In this document: piece after piece, positions 25,126 through 34,127 of the stretch
Layout of the letters: every line of letters begins with the position of its first letter
Position numbering within the stretch: position 1 is the stretch's first letter
Made by a program: the position numbers and the translations under genes
The notes under the pieces: model-generated
Database searches by the model: none
What the model was told of the DNA's origin: nothing
The model's input: the letters and a program-made list of their open reading frames with translations, nothing else
NCBI GenBank assembly: GCA_963845265.1
Contig: CAWJRN010000009.1
Location: 1 to 64,000 of the forward strand
Length of the DNA stretch: 64,000 nucleotides
Direction of reading: 5' to 3'
Source of the DNA: DYRB01 sp963845265
GTDB lineage: Bacteria; Pseudomonadota; Gammaproteobacteria; Chromatiales; Chromatiaceae

Positions 25126-27226
25126 TTAAAACTCACCGGTATAATCAGGACCTGTATCACGGGCGGAGCCGTCTTCCAGGACTGCGTGCAAGGTGCTTGG
25201 GTGTACGCCGAAGGCCCAAGCCGCAGCAGTGGCCAAGGCGTCGGCGACCTGGGCGGCGTCGGTCGTGGTTGGTGACATCAGGATTGGCACGCGCTGTTCG
25301 GTCTTGCCCTCCACCAACAGAATGTCGCCGTCTTGGGTCACTAGGGTGCGCCCACCCTGGGCGCGTTGGCCCTGGATCAGCGGGTGTTCTGGGTCACCGG
25401 AGACCCACAGGACCGTCCCCCGGCAAAGCTCGGCCAAGGCGGCCGCCCATGTGGCCTCGGCGGGCAGCACGATGACACCGTCTGGGCTCGACCGTCGCAA
25501 GAAGACAGTCCAAGGCCGGGTCGTCCGCCCCCTGATACCCCGCCAGGTCGGTCACAACCAAGACCCGACAGCGGTCGAAGCCCAACCCGTGCTCGACGAT
25601 CTCATCCGGCTGGACCTCCAGTACCGCCACATCAACCCCGGGGTTGAGGAAGGCCGCGCAGGGCGCGTCGAGCCCGGTGCTGTCCGTGTCCCCCACCCGT
25701 CGTCCGCCCAGGACGCGCCCGGCGGCGTTGGTCAGCCCGACCTCGGCACCGTGGCGGCGCAGGACCTCCTCGACGAGTTCGGTGACGGCGGTGGCGCTGC
25801 TGCCGGTTGCCGCGACCACTGGGATGCGACCGTCCAGCCCATGCGGGAAGAGCAGCTCGATGATGGCCTCGCCGACCGGGCGCGGGGCTCCGGCGGAGGG
25901 CTCCAGGTGCATACGCAGCCCTGGCCCGGCGTTGACCTCGACCACGGCCCCGCCCTGGGCCTCCAGGGGCTGGGAGATATCCCTTGCCAGGATGTCGACC
26001 CCGGCGATGTCCAGCCCAACGGCCAAGGCTGCGTCCACCGCCCTGGCGGCTACCTCCGGGTGGACTTGGTCCGTGACGTCGGTGGCGGTACCGCCGGTGC
26101 TCAAGTTGGCCGTCGTGCGGATCGGCACCTTGGCCCCGGCTGCCGGGACGGACTCGGGGGTGTAGCCCTGCTCGGCAAGTACGGCCAGGGCGATGGTATC
26201 GAGCTTGATGCGGCTCAGCACGGTGGCGTGGCCGTCACTGCGTCTGGGGTCGGCGTTGACCCGCTCCACTAGCTCGGCGACCGTCGCCTGCCCATCGCCG
26301 ACGACCTGGGCGGGCTCGCGCAGGGCCGCAGCTACCATCCGGCCGCCGACCACTAGCAGGCGGTGGTCCGCCCCCTGGATGTGACGCTCGCAGAGGATGT
26401 CGTCGGACTCCTCCAGCGAGGCCACATAGGCGTGGTCGACCTGTTCGCGGCTGTGCAGATTGGCACTGATGCCCCGCCCGTGGTTGCCGAAGCGGGGCTT
26501 GATCACCACGGGCAGGCCCAGTCCCTGGGCGACCGTCCAGGCATCCTCGGCGCTGGTCACCGCCCGCCCCTGGGGCACCGGTACGCCCACGGACCCGAGC
26601 AGCAGCCGGGTCAGGTCTTTGTCCTGGGCGATGGCCTCGGCAATGGCGCCGGTACGGTCGGTCTCCGCCGTCCAGACCCGCCGCTGCCTCGCCCCCTGGC
26701 CAAGGAGCAGCAGACTGTTGCGACCCAGGCGTCGCACCGGGATGTCTCTGGCCCGTGCCGCCTCGGCGATGGCGGCGGTGCTCGGGCCCAGATGGATCTC
26801 CTGGCCCAGCTCGCGCAGCCGGGCGAGCTCGCCGTCCAGGTTGCAGGCTTCGCCGGCCAGGACCGCCGCCAGCAGGGCCCGGGCGCTCTCGCAGCAGGCC
26901 AGGCCCACCGCGGCTTCACCGTACTCGCAGGCCGCCGCGTAGCGCCCAGGGGGGGAGGAATGTCTGGTGCGGCAGATGCTGACGCTGGACCCGGCAAGGG
27001 TCTGGAGGTCCAGGGCGAGCCTTGCCAGGACCTCCGCCGGACCCGCGTCCGGGGCCAGGTCGAGCAGGAGCCCGGCGGCCGCGGCCTGGTTTGTCCGCCA
27101 GGCGCTGAGCCGCTGCATCGGTGCAGGGTCCTGGGCCTGGTCGAGCCGGATTGCCAGTTCCAGGACTGGACACCGGGCCCAAGCGTTAGGGCCGCGCAGG
27201 GCGCGGATGCTGAGGATTTCGATCAT
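25126..27226 (-). CDS. cphA: Cyanophycin-synthetase-like protein: ATP-grasp active, Mur-ligase domain degenerate (frameshifted)
   Basis: About 699 residues after correcting one extra base near 25503. The N-terminal CphA domain begins IEILSIRALRGPNAWARCPV. The central ATP-grasp domain (about 205-460) is complete, with VVIKPRFGNHGRGIS (glycine loop 246-253) and VEVNAGPGLRMHLEP (429-443). The Mur-ligase domain that follows has TGSSATAV (474-481) where an active enzyme has TGTNGKTT, so it cannot bind ATP in the normal way, and the C-terminal ligase domain (YGHNPSS region) is missing. The start follows the partner gene by 31 bases. It probably catalyses one half-reaction (adding Asp to the backbone) and depends on the partner for the other. 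Confidence 0.85.
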
Positions 27227-27257
27227 GGTTCGGTCTGGCCGCGTCGCATTCTGCGGT

Positions 27258-29540
27258 TTAGGACAGGGTCGGGTCTTGTGTCTCGGCCCCTGGCTCGAAG
27301 GGTAGTGTCGACCGTCCCATGGGCAGCTCGCGACGCGCCTGATCCGTCGCCAGGCGGTCGCGCACGTAGGCGACCGTCTCGTCGATTTGGTCCGCCTGGA
27401 CGAGCAGGAGGTCGCCGGGCTGGGCCGCCCACAGGGCCGTCTCCACCGCGTTCTGCCAACCGTGGATGGCCTGGACATCGGTGACCCGTCCGCCCGTCCC
27501 CAGGCCCTGATGGAAGAGGGCCATGATCTCGCCCGGGAAGGCGTCCGCGGGTGTAATGGTCTTCGTAGAGGATGACCTGGTCGAAGGCAGCACCCAGGAT
27601 CTGGCCCTGGCGGATCATATCGATATCGCGCCGATCCCCTGCGGCGGAATAGACGGCGATGCGTCGGCGGTGGGGGAAACTCTCCAGGGCCTCGACCATG
27701 GCGAGCAGGGAGGACGGATTGTGGCCATAGTCGAAGATGGCCGTGGCGCCGTCGACGTTGAGCACATTGAAGCGCCCGGGGGTCTTGTCGGCATCGCCGC
27801 CAAAGGTGGCCAGGGCCGACCGGATGGTGTCCCAGGGAGCCCGAGGGCCCACAGGCCGCCGGCGCAGGCCAGTACGTTCTCCACCTGGAAGCGGATGCGC
27901 CCGCCGTGGGTCAAGGGAACCTCGGCAAGCGGGATGCCGATCACCTCCGATGCCCCCTCGGCCAGGACCAGGGTGCTGCCGCGGGCGAATGCGACCCGCC
28001 CGCCGCCGCGGCGATGTCGTGCCAGCACCGGGTTGGCCTCGTCCTGGGCAAAGAACAGGACCGTGCCGCGGCAGTGCTTCGCCATTGGGGCCACCAGAGG
28101 GTCGGCCGCATTGAGCACCGCGGTGCCCCAGGGGGCGACCGCCCTCACCACCGTCTGTTTGACCGCGGCGAGCCGCTCCAGGGTCTCGACGCCGCCAATG
28201 CCGATGTGATCGCCCTCGCCGATGTTGGTGACCACGGCCAGGTCGCAGAGGTCGAAGGCCAGCCCCTCGCGCAGGATGCCGCCCCGGGCCGTCTCCAATA
28301 CCGCAGCCTCAACCTGGGGGTTGAGTAGCACCAGGCGGGCACTCTGAGGCCCGGCGCAGTCATCGGTGTCGATGCGCCGCCCCCCCAAATAGATGCCGTC
28401 GGTGCAGGTCATGCCAACGTGCAGTCCGTGGAGGGCCAGGGTGTGGGCCAGAAGGCGCGTCACCGTAGTCTTGCCGTTGGTTCCGGTGACTGCCGCGACG
28501 GGGATGCGCCCGTTGCCCCCGGAGGGGAACAGTGCGTCGAGTAGTGCGTCGGTGACCGGCCGGCGGGCCGGCCCTCTGGTCTCCAGGCCAAGGTAGGGGT
28601 CTAGTGCCGGACTGGCCACCACCTCGCTCACCCGCCCGCCCTGGACTTCCAGGGGCTGGCTCGGGTCGTCCACTGCCAGGCGCACCTCGGCAATGTCCAG
28701 GCCCAGGCCCCTGGCCGCGTCCAGGGCTCGCGCACAGACATCCGGGTGGACCAGGTCGCGCAGATCCACGGCCCGACCGATGCCCTCGGTGCCCGGCTGC
28801 GGTGTGTAGCCGATGGCGGCAGCCACCTGGCCCCCGGCGACCAGGACCCGATAGTGGGAGCCGGTGATGGGTGCCGGGGTGCAGCCTACACCGACGCTGG
28901 CGAGCAGGTCGGCCATCAGGGCCCGCTCGTGGGTTGGCCAGCCGCTGGTCCCTGGGCCTTGGTGCGGGGCATGCCAGGTACGGACCTGGCGGGCCCCTTG
29001 GCCGAGCTGCAGTACCTCATTGCCTAGGTGGCGCGCGGGGATGCCGCGCGCCCGTGCCGCGGCGGCCAGGGCCGCTGCAGAGGGTGTCGGGCGCACCTTG
29101 AGGGTGGCGCTACTCAGATCTTCCAGGGTGGCGGCCAGGTCTACAGGGGCCTCGGTACGCAGGGTGGCTAGCAGGGACAGGGCCGCATGGACATACGCCG
29201 GTGGCAAGACTCCCCGGCGGTCGGCCAGGGCGACGATGATCAGCCCTGCCTGCCCGGTCGGCTGGACCCGCAGGAAGCCGTCCTCGGCGCCGCCCAGGGC
29301 CAGCGTCAGGCGTGCGAAGCTGCGCCCCAGCCAGGCCTCCAGGGCGGTGGCGTCCTGACCGCTGTCGAGGCTTGGCAGCCGGCAGCCGGGAAGCAGGGCG
29401 GCCAGCCCGGCGCGAATCCGCTGGCATCGCTCCTCAAGCTCGTCGGCCGCGATGCCGGAGAGGTCCAGCCAGACCTCCGTGACCGGAAAGTCGGCCCAGA
29501 TGTTGGTGCCGGCAAGGTTGCGCACGCGCTCGATGTCCAT
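27258..29540 (-). CDS. cphA': Cyanophycin-synthetase-like protein: Mur-ligase active, ATP-grasp collapsed (two frameshifts)
   Basis: About 760 residues after restoring one missing G near 27843 and removing one extra C near 27552. The N-terminal domain begins MDIERVRNLAGTNIWADFPV. The region equivalent to ATP-grasp (about 205-335) is only about 130 residues against about 255 in the neighbour, and its glycine loop and VEVNAGPG motif are gone (VSEVVASPALDPY remains). The Mur-ligase half is intact: VTGTNGKTT (P-loop, 351-359), GGRRIDTDDCAGPQSAR, ETARGGILREGL, NIGEGDHIG, and C-terminal FDYGHNPSSLLAMVEAL. It should ligate the side-chain residue (Arg in cyanophycin). It is the first gene of the two-gene operon. 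Confidence 0.85.
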
Positions 29541-29890
29541 CCAGAATTATTACTCAGGTTGAGGGGTGGGTCGGACGCAGTCGCGGTCGGCGCGTCGGGG
29601 CCAGGTCCCTGCTGCGTCTCTGCTTGGTGCCAGAGTTGGGGCTCGACTGCTGGGGGTCGCCCCGGGTGCTTGGCGCATGGCCAGGCACCCGCCGCGGCTG
29701 GTCAATAAGATGTCCATCGCCGTGTCCCAGGGCTCTGTCTGGGCCGAAAAAATTTAAACGATTATGGTATGTTAGGCAGCTTCCAAAGTCGATAGGCAAA
29801 CCTTGCCCGAGGGCGAGCAAGGGCATTCGCCGACATCGACCCCAGTGCGTCCGCTGTACCCGGCGTCCCTATCCTTCGAAAGCCAATCCC
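29541..29890. other. Divergent promoter region between cphA-like operon and ABC exporter
   Basis: This 350-base spacer holds no supported gene. An AT-rich patch at 29749-29780 (AAAAAATTTAAACGATTATGG) is the best promoter candidate for the ABC exporter (-10-like TATGTT, 29766). Both transcription units start from here, suggesting co-regulation. Confidence 0.5.
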
Positions 29891-32158
29891 ATGCCACCCA
29901 GCCACCCATCCAGCACGGTCCTGCCGCGTTCGGGCCTGCCCCTGGTCGGTCTGCCCGCCACCGCTGAGATTGGCGCCCAGTTGGCCGCCGACGAGGTCGT
30001 GATTGGGCGCTTCGAGCCGGATCTGGACCATGCCCTGCATTTTGTACCGTCCCTGGTCTGCCTGACTGAGCGACGTCTGCTCGCGGATCTTGGGTTGGGC
30101 TGGGAGAGTTGGCCCTTGGAGGAGATGATCGCCCTGCGCGCCCATGAGCAGGGCGGTGCCGGGACCTTGGAGGCGATCGGTCCAAGCGGGCGTCTGGTCC
30201 ATTGGCGTTACACCGCGGCGCGTGCGCCTGCCGCCCAGCAGTTCGCCGAGCGGGTGCGTATCGCCATTGCCCGCCGCACCAAGACCGAGGCCGGTGAGCA
30301 ACAGATCCTGGGTACGGTCTGTCCCAGCTGTGGGGCGAGCATCGCGCCGGACCAGGACGGTTGCCCATTCTGCACCGAGCCCCCGTTGCCGCCACCAGGG
30401 CGTTCCCTGTGGCGCCTGACGCGCTTTGCCCGCCCGCGGATCGGGCTCATCGGGTTGGGCTTCGGGCTCATGCTCGGGGGGACGGCGGCGAGCTTGATAC
30501 CTCCCTACCTGACCATGCCCCTGCTCGATAAGGTGCTGATTCCGCACCAGACCACAGGTGCTCCCGTGGACTTCGACCTGGCCTCGCTCTACCTGGGGGG
30601 TCTGGGGCTTGCGGCGGTGTGCGCCTGGCTACTGGGGTGGGCGCGGACCTTCGTCATGGCCGCGGTCAGCGAGCGCATCGCCGCCGATCTGCGTCAACAG
30701 ACCTACGCCCATTTGCAAATGCTGTCGCTCGAGTTCTTCGGCGGTAAGCGCACCGGGGACCTGATCGCGCGCGTCGGCAGCGACACCGATCGGATCTGCA
30801 ACTTCCTGTCGGTGAGTCTGCTGGACTTCGCGGCGGACCTGGTCATGATCCTCATGACCGCTGTGATTCTGCTCTCCATCGATCCGCATCTGGCCCTGTT
30901 TGCCCTGGCCCCCTTTCCGCTGATCGCCTGGTTGGTCCACCGGGTGCGGGCACGCCTGCGCCATGGCTTCGAGCGCGGTAGCCGGGCCTGGGCCGACATG
31001 GTCAATGTCTTGGCGGACACCATCCCAGGCATCCGGGTGGTCAAGGCCTTCACCCAGGAGCGGCGCGAGATCGAGCGCTTCGGGCGCGCCAATGAGCAGG
31101 TCGTCACTGCCAATACCAGGGTGAACACGCTCTGGGCCTTCTTTGGCCCGGCGGTGACCTTCCTCACCGAGCTAGGGCTGCTAGTGGTGTGGGGCTTCGG
31201 CGTCTGGCAGGTCGCCGAGGACGGCATCACCGTGGGCATGCTCACGGCCTTCGTCGCCTACATGGGCCGCTTCTATACCAGGCTGGAGGCCATGAGTCGG
31301 TTGGTGGGAGCCACCCAGAGGGCAGCGGCGGCCACCCACCGGATCTTCGAGATCCTCGACCGCGCCGCCAGCGTCCCGGAACCCGCCGCCGCGGTGGACC
31401 CCGGGCGCGTCGAGGGGGCGATCGAGCTGCGCGGGGTTTCCTTCAATTATGGGCCGCGCCGGGTACTGCATGGCCTAGACCTTGAGATCCGCCCCGGGGA
31501 GATGGTCGGTCTGGTGGGGCACACCGGGGCCGGCAAGACCACGCTCATCAATCTGATCTGCCGCTTCTTCGACGTGGCCGAGGGGGCCATCCTGGTGGAC
31601 GGGACGGATATCCGCGCCTTCCCTGTGGAGTCCTACCGTCGCAACATCGGCATCGTCCTGCAGGAACCTTTCTTGTTCTACGGCACCATCGCCGAGAATA
31701 TCGCCTACGGTCGCCCGGAGGCGACACCGGCCCAGATCATCGCCGCGGCCAGGGCCGCCAGCGCCCATGAGTTCATCCTGCGCCTACCCGACGCCTATGA
31801 CTCCCTGGTGGGGGAGCGCGGTCAGGCCCTGTCCGGCGGCGAGCGTCAGCGCATCTCCATTGCCCGGGCCCTGCTCACCGACCCGCGCATCCTGATCCTG
31901 GATGAGGCGACGTCCTCTGTGGATACCGAGACCGAGCGCCGTATCCAGGCGGCCCTGGACAACCTCACCCGCGGGCGGACTACCATCGCCATTGCCCATC
32001 GGCTCAGCACCCTGCGTCGGGCGGACCGTCTGGTGGTCTTGGACCGGGGGCGCATCGCTGAGGTGGGTACCCATGACGAGTTGCTGGGGCGCGACGGGGC
32101 CTATGCGCGCCTCTACCAGGCCCAGCTCGAACAGGCCAAGCGCCACCTGACCCTCTGA
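29891..32158 (+). CDS. ABC exporter with N-terminal zinc-ribbon domain, cyanophycin-cluster associated
   Basis: A 755-residue half-transporter. Residues 1-140 form a soluble domain of unknown fold, followed by a zinc ribbon (C144, C147, C158, C161: CPSCG and CPFC), a six-helix membrane domain (about 175-470), and an ATPase domain with Walker A GHTGAGKTT (about 541), Q-loop, LSGGERQRISIARALL signature, ILDEATSSVD and the H-loop IAIAHRLSTLR. This family occurs next to cphA genes in proteobacteria and is annotated as cyanophycin-metabolism associated; its cargo is unknown. ATG 29891 is chosen because the upstream frame is non-protein-like. A DUF1854 gene follows 25 bases later. Confidence 0.9.
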   Translation: MPPSHPSSTVLPRSGLPLVGLPATAEIGAQLAADEVVIGRFEPDLDHALHFVPSLVCLTERRLLADLGLGWESWPLEEMIALRAHEQGGAGTLEAIGPSGRLVHWRYTAARAPAAQQFAERVRIAIARRTKTEAGEQQILGTVCPSCGASIAPDQDGCPFCTEPPLPPPGRSLWRLTRFARPRIGLIGLGFGLMLGGTAASLIPPYLTMPLLDKVLIPHQTTGAPVDFDLASLYLGGLGLAAVCAWLLGWARTFVMAAVSERIAADLRQQTYAHLQMLSLEFFGGKRTGDLIARVGSDTDRICNFLSVSLLDFAADLVMILMTAVILLSIDPHLALFALAPFPLIAWLVHRVRARLRHGFERGSRAWADMVNVLADTIPGIRVVKAFTQERREIERFGRANEQVVTANTRVNTLWAFFGPAVTFLTELGLLVVWGFGVWQVAEDGITVGMLTAFVAYMGRFYTRLEAMSRLVGATQRAAAATHRIFEILDRAASVPEPAAAVDPGRVEGAIELRGVSFNYGPRRVLHGLDLEIRPGEMVGLVGHTGAGKTTLINLICRFFDVAEGAILVDGTDIRAFPVESYRRNIGIVLQEPFLFYGTIAENIAYGRPEATPAQIIAAARAASAHEFILRLPDAYDSLVGERGQALSGGERQRISIARALLTDPRILILDEATSSVDTETERRIQAALDNLTRGRTTIAIAHRLSTLRRADRLVVLDRGRIAEVGTHDELLGRDGAYARLYQAQLEQAKRHLTL

Positions 32159-32183
32159 CCCCAGCCGCCGGCCAGCACGCGAG

Positions 32184-32666
32184 ATGCCCATGACCGCCAC
32201 CCAGACCCCATTCCAACTCGCCCACGACCCCTGGGGGCGCCTGGTGCTCACCGACGAACAGGGCGGCGAGCATGTGGGTGTAGTCCCGGTCCGCGCCTTC
32301 CCCATCGGACACCCCGTGGGCTGGTTGGTGTTGTGCGATGCCCAGGGTCGGGAGTTGCGTTGTATCGAGGACCCAGACCACCTGCCGGAGGCCGTGCGTG
32401 CCCTCCTCGATGAGGAGCTGGCCCGCCGCGAGTTCATTCCGGTGATTCGTCGGGTGCGCAATGTTTCGAGCTATCTGGAGCCGGCGGAGTGGGAGGTGGA
32501 CACGGATCGCGGCCCGACCCGCTTCGTCCTCAAGACCGAGGATGACGTGCGCCGCCTGGGGCCCTACCGCGCCCTGATTCTGGACGCCCAGGGTGTGCGC
32601 TACCTGGTACCAGATACCCGCGAGCTGGACGCCTATGGGCGGCGGGCCGTGGAGCGTTATCTCTAG
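32184..32666 (+). CDS. DUF1854 protein of the cyanophycin cluster
   Basis: A 160-residue DUF1854 protein (begins TATQTPFQLAHDPWGRLVL; contains REFIPVIRRVRNVSSYLEPA and a C-terminal LILDAQGVRYLVPDTREL). The family regularly follows the ABC exporter next to cphA genes; its role is unknown. It is transcribed with the exporter (25-base gap). Its stop codon lies inside the left terminal repeat of a MITE-like element, so the last one or two residues could have been set by that insertion. Confidence 0.87.
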   Translation: MPMTATQTPFQLAHDPWGRLVLTDEQGGEHVGVVPVRAFPIGHPVGWLVLCDAQGRELRCIEDPDHLPEAVRALLDEELARREFIPVIRRVRNVSSYLEPAEWEVDTDRGPTRFVLKTEDDVRRLGPYRALILDAQGVRYLVPDTRELDAYGRRAVERYL

Positions 32667-32937
32667 TACCCTGTTTCACCCTATTTTGCATTCTCAGAGC
32701 CCCCCTAAGGCGTCACGCCAAGGCACGGCCCGCCGGGGGAATAGCCTGCCCTATTTCCAAGGGCTGTAACGCAGGCGTGGCGCCTTAGGGGGGCTCCCTG
32801 CGGGCGAGGCGAGAAGCGGCCATCTGCGGCGTTACGCGAGCTTGAAATAGGGGTGGCTATTGCTGCGCTCGCGTGCCTTGCATATGACCGCTTCTCGCCT
32901 CACTGAGGACGCAAAATAGGGTGAAACAGGGTACTAG
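32663..32937. repeat. MITE-like element with perfect 27-base terminal inverted repeats
   Basis: The ends 32663-32689 and 32911-32937 are exact reverse complements (CTAGTACCCTGTTTCACCCT followed by ATTTTGC). Two further nested inverted pairs lie inside: CCCCCCTAAGGCG near 32701 with CGCCTTAGGGGG near 32781, and AGGCGAGAAGCGGCCAT near 32809 with ATGACCGCTTCTCGCCT near 32884. No coding sequence. It was inserted at the very end of the DUF1854 gene. Confidence 0.88.
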
Positions 32938-32950
32938 GAGCCCGTCCGCA

Positions 32951-33991
32951 CTAGTCGAACCATTTCTTCTTCTTGAAGATGAAATAGCTGAGCGCCATGA
33001 CGCCGAGCAGGCCGGCGACCCCGACCATGAAGGCCCCGGGGTGGTTGGTGCCCGCCTGGCCGGGGATGCCCTCCAGGTTGGTTCCCAGGAGGCTGGTGAT
33101 CGCATTCACCGGCAGCAGGTAGGCGGTGAACACGGCGATGATCTTCATGGTCTCGTTCAGGCGCCGCGACTGGCTGTTCCTAATCTCTTCCTGAATGAGG
33201 ACCGCGCGTTCCCGAGCCGAATCCAACTCGGCCACATATTGGTGCAACCGACCGTTCTCTTCGTGGATCTGGCGCCGGTGCTCGGGGTGCAGCCAGGTGA
33301 AGCGTTCCCTGTGCAGGACCGATAGTGCCTGGGACTGCGGGATCAGGTGGCGCCGAAGATGGATCATCCTATGGCGCAGGCTGGTCAGGTCCTGGTGCAG
33401 GTCCGCGTCAGGGTCCATGAGCAGGTCGTCCTCCATGTCGTCGACCTCACGGGCGATGCGAAACAGGATCTGCTCGATCCGTTGGGACCATGCCTCGATC
33501 AGCTCGATCAGCAACTCCCCGGCGTCCTTAGGCCCCTGAGCCTTGTTGATACTCTCGCGGATGGCGGCAAACGCCTGGACCGGAGAGGGTCGCAGTACGA
33601 CGATCCGATCCGCCTCGATCCAGATATTGGCGAACATCATTTCGGGTGAGAGATCGGAGATCACTCCACCGCCCCTCAGGCAGATGAGGATGCCCTCGTC
33701 GGGAAAAGAGATGCACTGTGGACGGTTATCCGGCCGCAGGAGGAAACGAACGACCTCGGGCGATAGACCGCTCTCCAGACGCAACCAGCGCCGGGTCTCC
33801 TCCCCATCGGGTCGGCCGACGAGCCACAGCAGGCCCAGCTCGGCGCGCCACTTGCGCACCCGCGCCCAGCTGATCTCCTGGCCGCCGCCTTGGCGATCCA
33901 ACAGGGTGGCGTAGACGGAGCCCGCCGCGATGGACTTGGGCGTGGGCCGGGAGCGACCGGGCGTGTGGCGAGCTTGGATTGGCTGAGGCAT
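32951..33991 (-). CDS. CorA/ZntB-type divalent cation transporter
   Basis: A 346-residue 2-TM-GxN protein. A cytoplasmic alpha/beta domain and a long helix (TSLRHRMIHLRRHLIPQSQ; HEENGRLHQYVAELDSARER) lead to two C-terminal membrane helices separated by the signature loop GTNLEGIPG, which contains the G-x-N motif (usually GMN). The ending KKKKWFD is a typical positive-charge tail. It could transport magnesium, cobalt or, as in ZntB, zinc. It lies downstream of mgtE on the same strand. Confidence 0.87.
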   Translation of the reverse strand: MPQPIQARHTPGRSRPTPKSIAAGSVYATLLDRQGGGQEISWARVRKWRAELGLLWLVGRPDGEETRRWLRLESGLSPEVVRFLLRPDNRPQCISFPDEGILICLRGGGVISDLSPEMMFANIWIEADRIVVLRPSPVQAFAAIRESINKAQGPKDAGELLIELIEAWSQRIEQILFRIAREVDDMEDDLLMDPDADLHQDLTSLRHRMIHLRRHLIPQSQALSVLHRERFTWLHPEHRRQIHEENGRLHQYVAELDSARERAVLIQEEIRNSQSRRLNETMKIIAVFTAYLLPVNAITSLLGTNLEGIPGQAGTNHPGAFMVGVAGLLGVMALSYFIFKKKKWFD

Positions 33992-34127
33992 AGGGCGATT
34001 CTGGATGGGCTACCGAAAAAGTCGCCCCCTGCATGCGTCTGACGCCCCCTCTCCCTCCTAAGAGAGGACCTGGGTGCGGGAAGCGATCATGCCGCGGACG
34101 AGCTGCATGCTCTGGGCGTCGAGGTCG

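Noticed and set aside
34058..34127. Continuation of MgtE in another frame for about 22 codons after its stop
   Set aside because: The stop at 34128 follows a normal MgtE C-terminus; the extra residues match nothing recognised.
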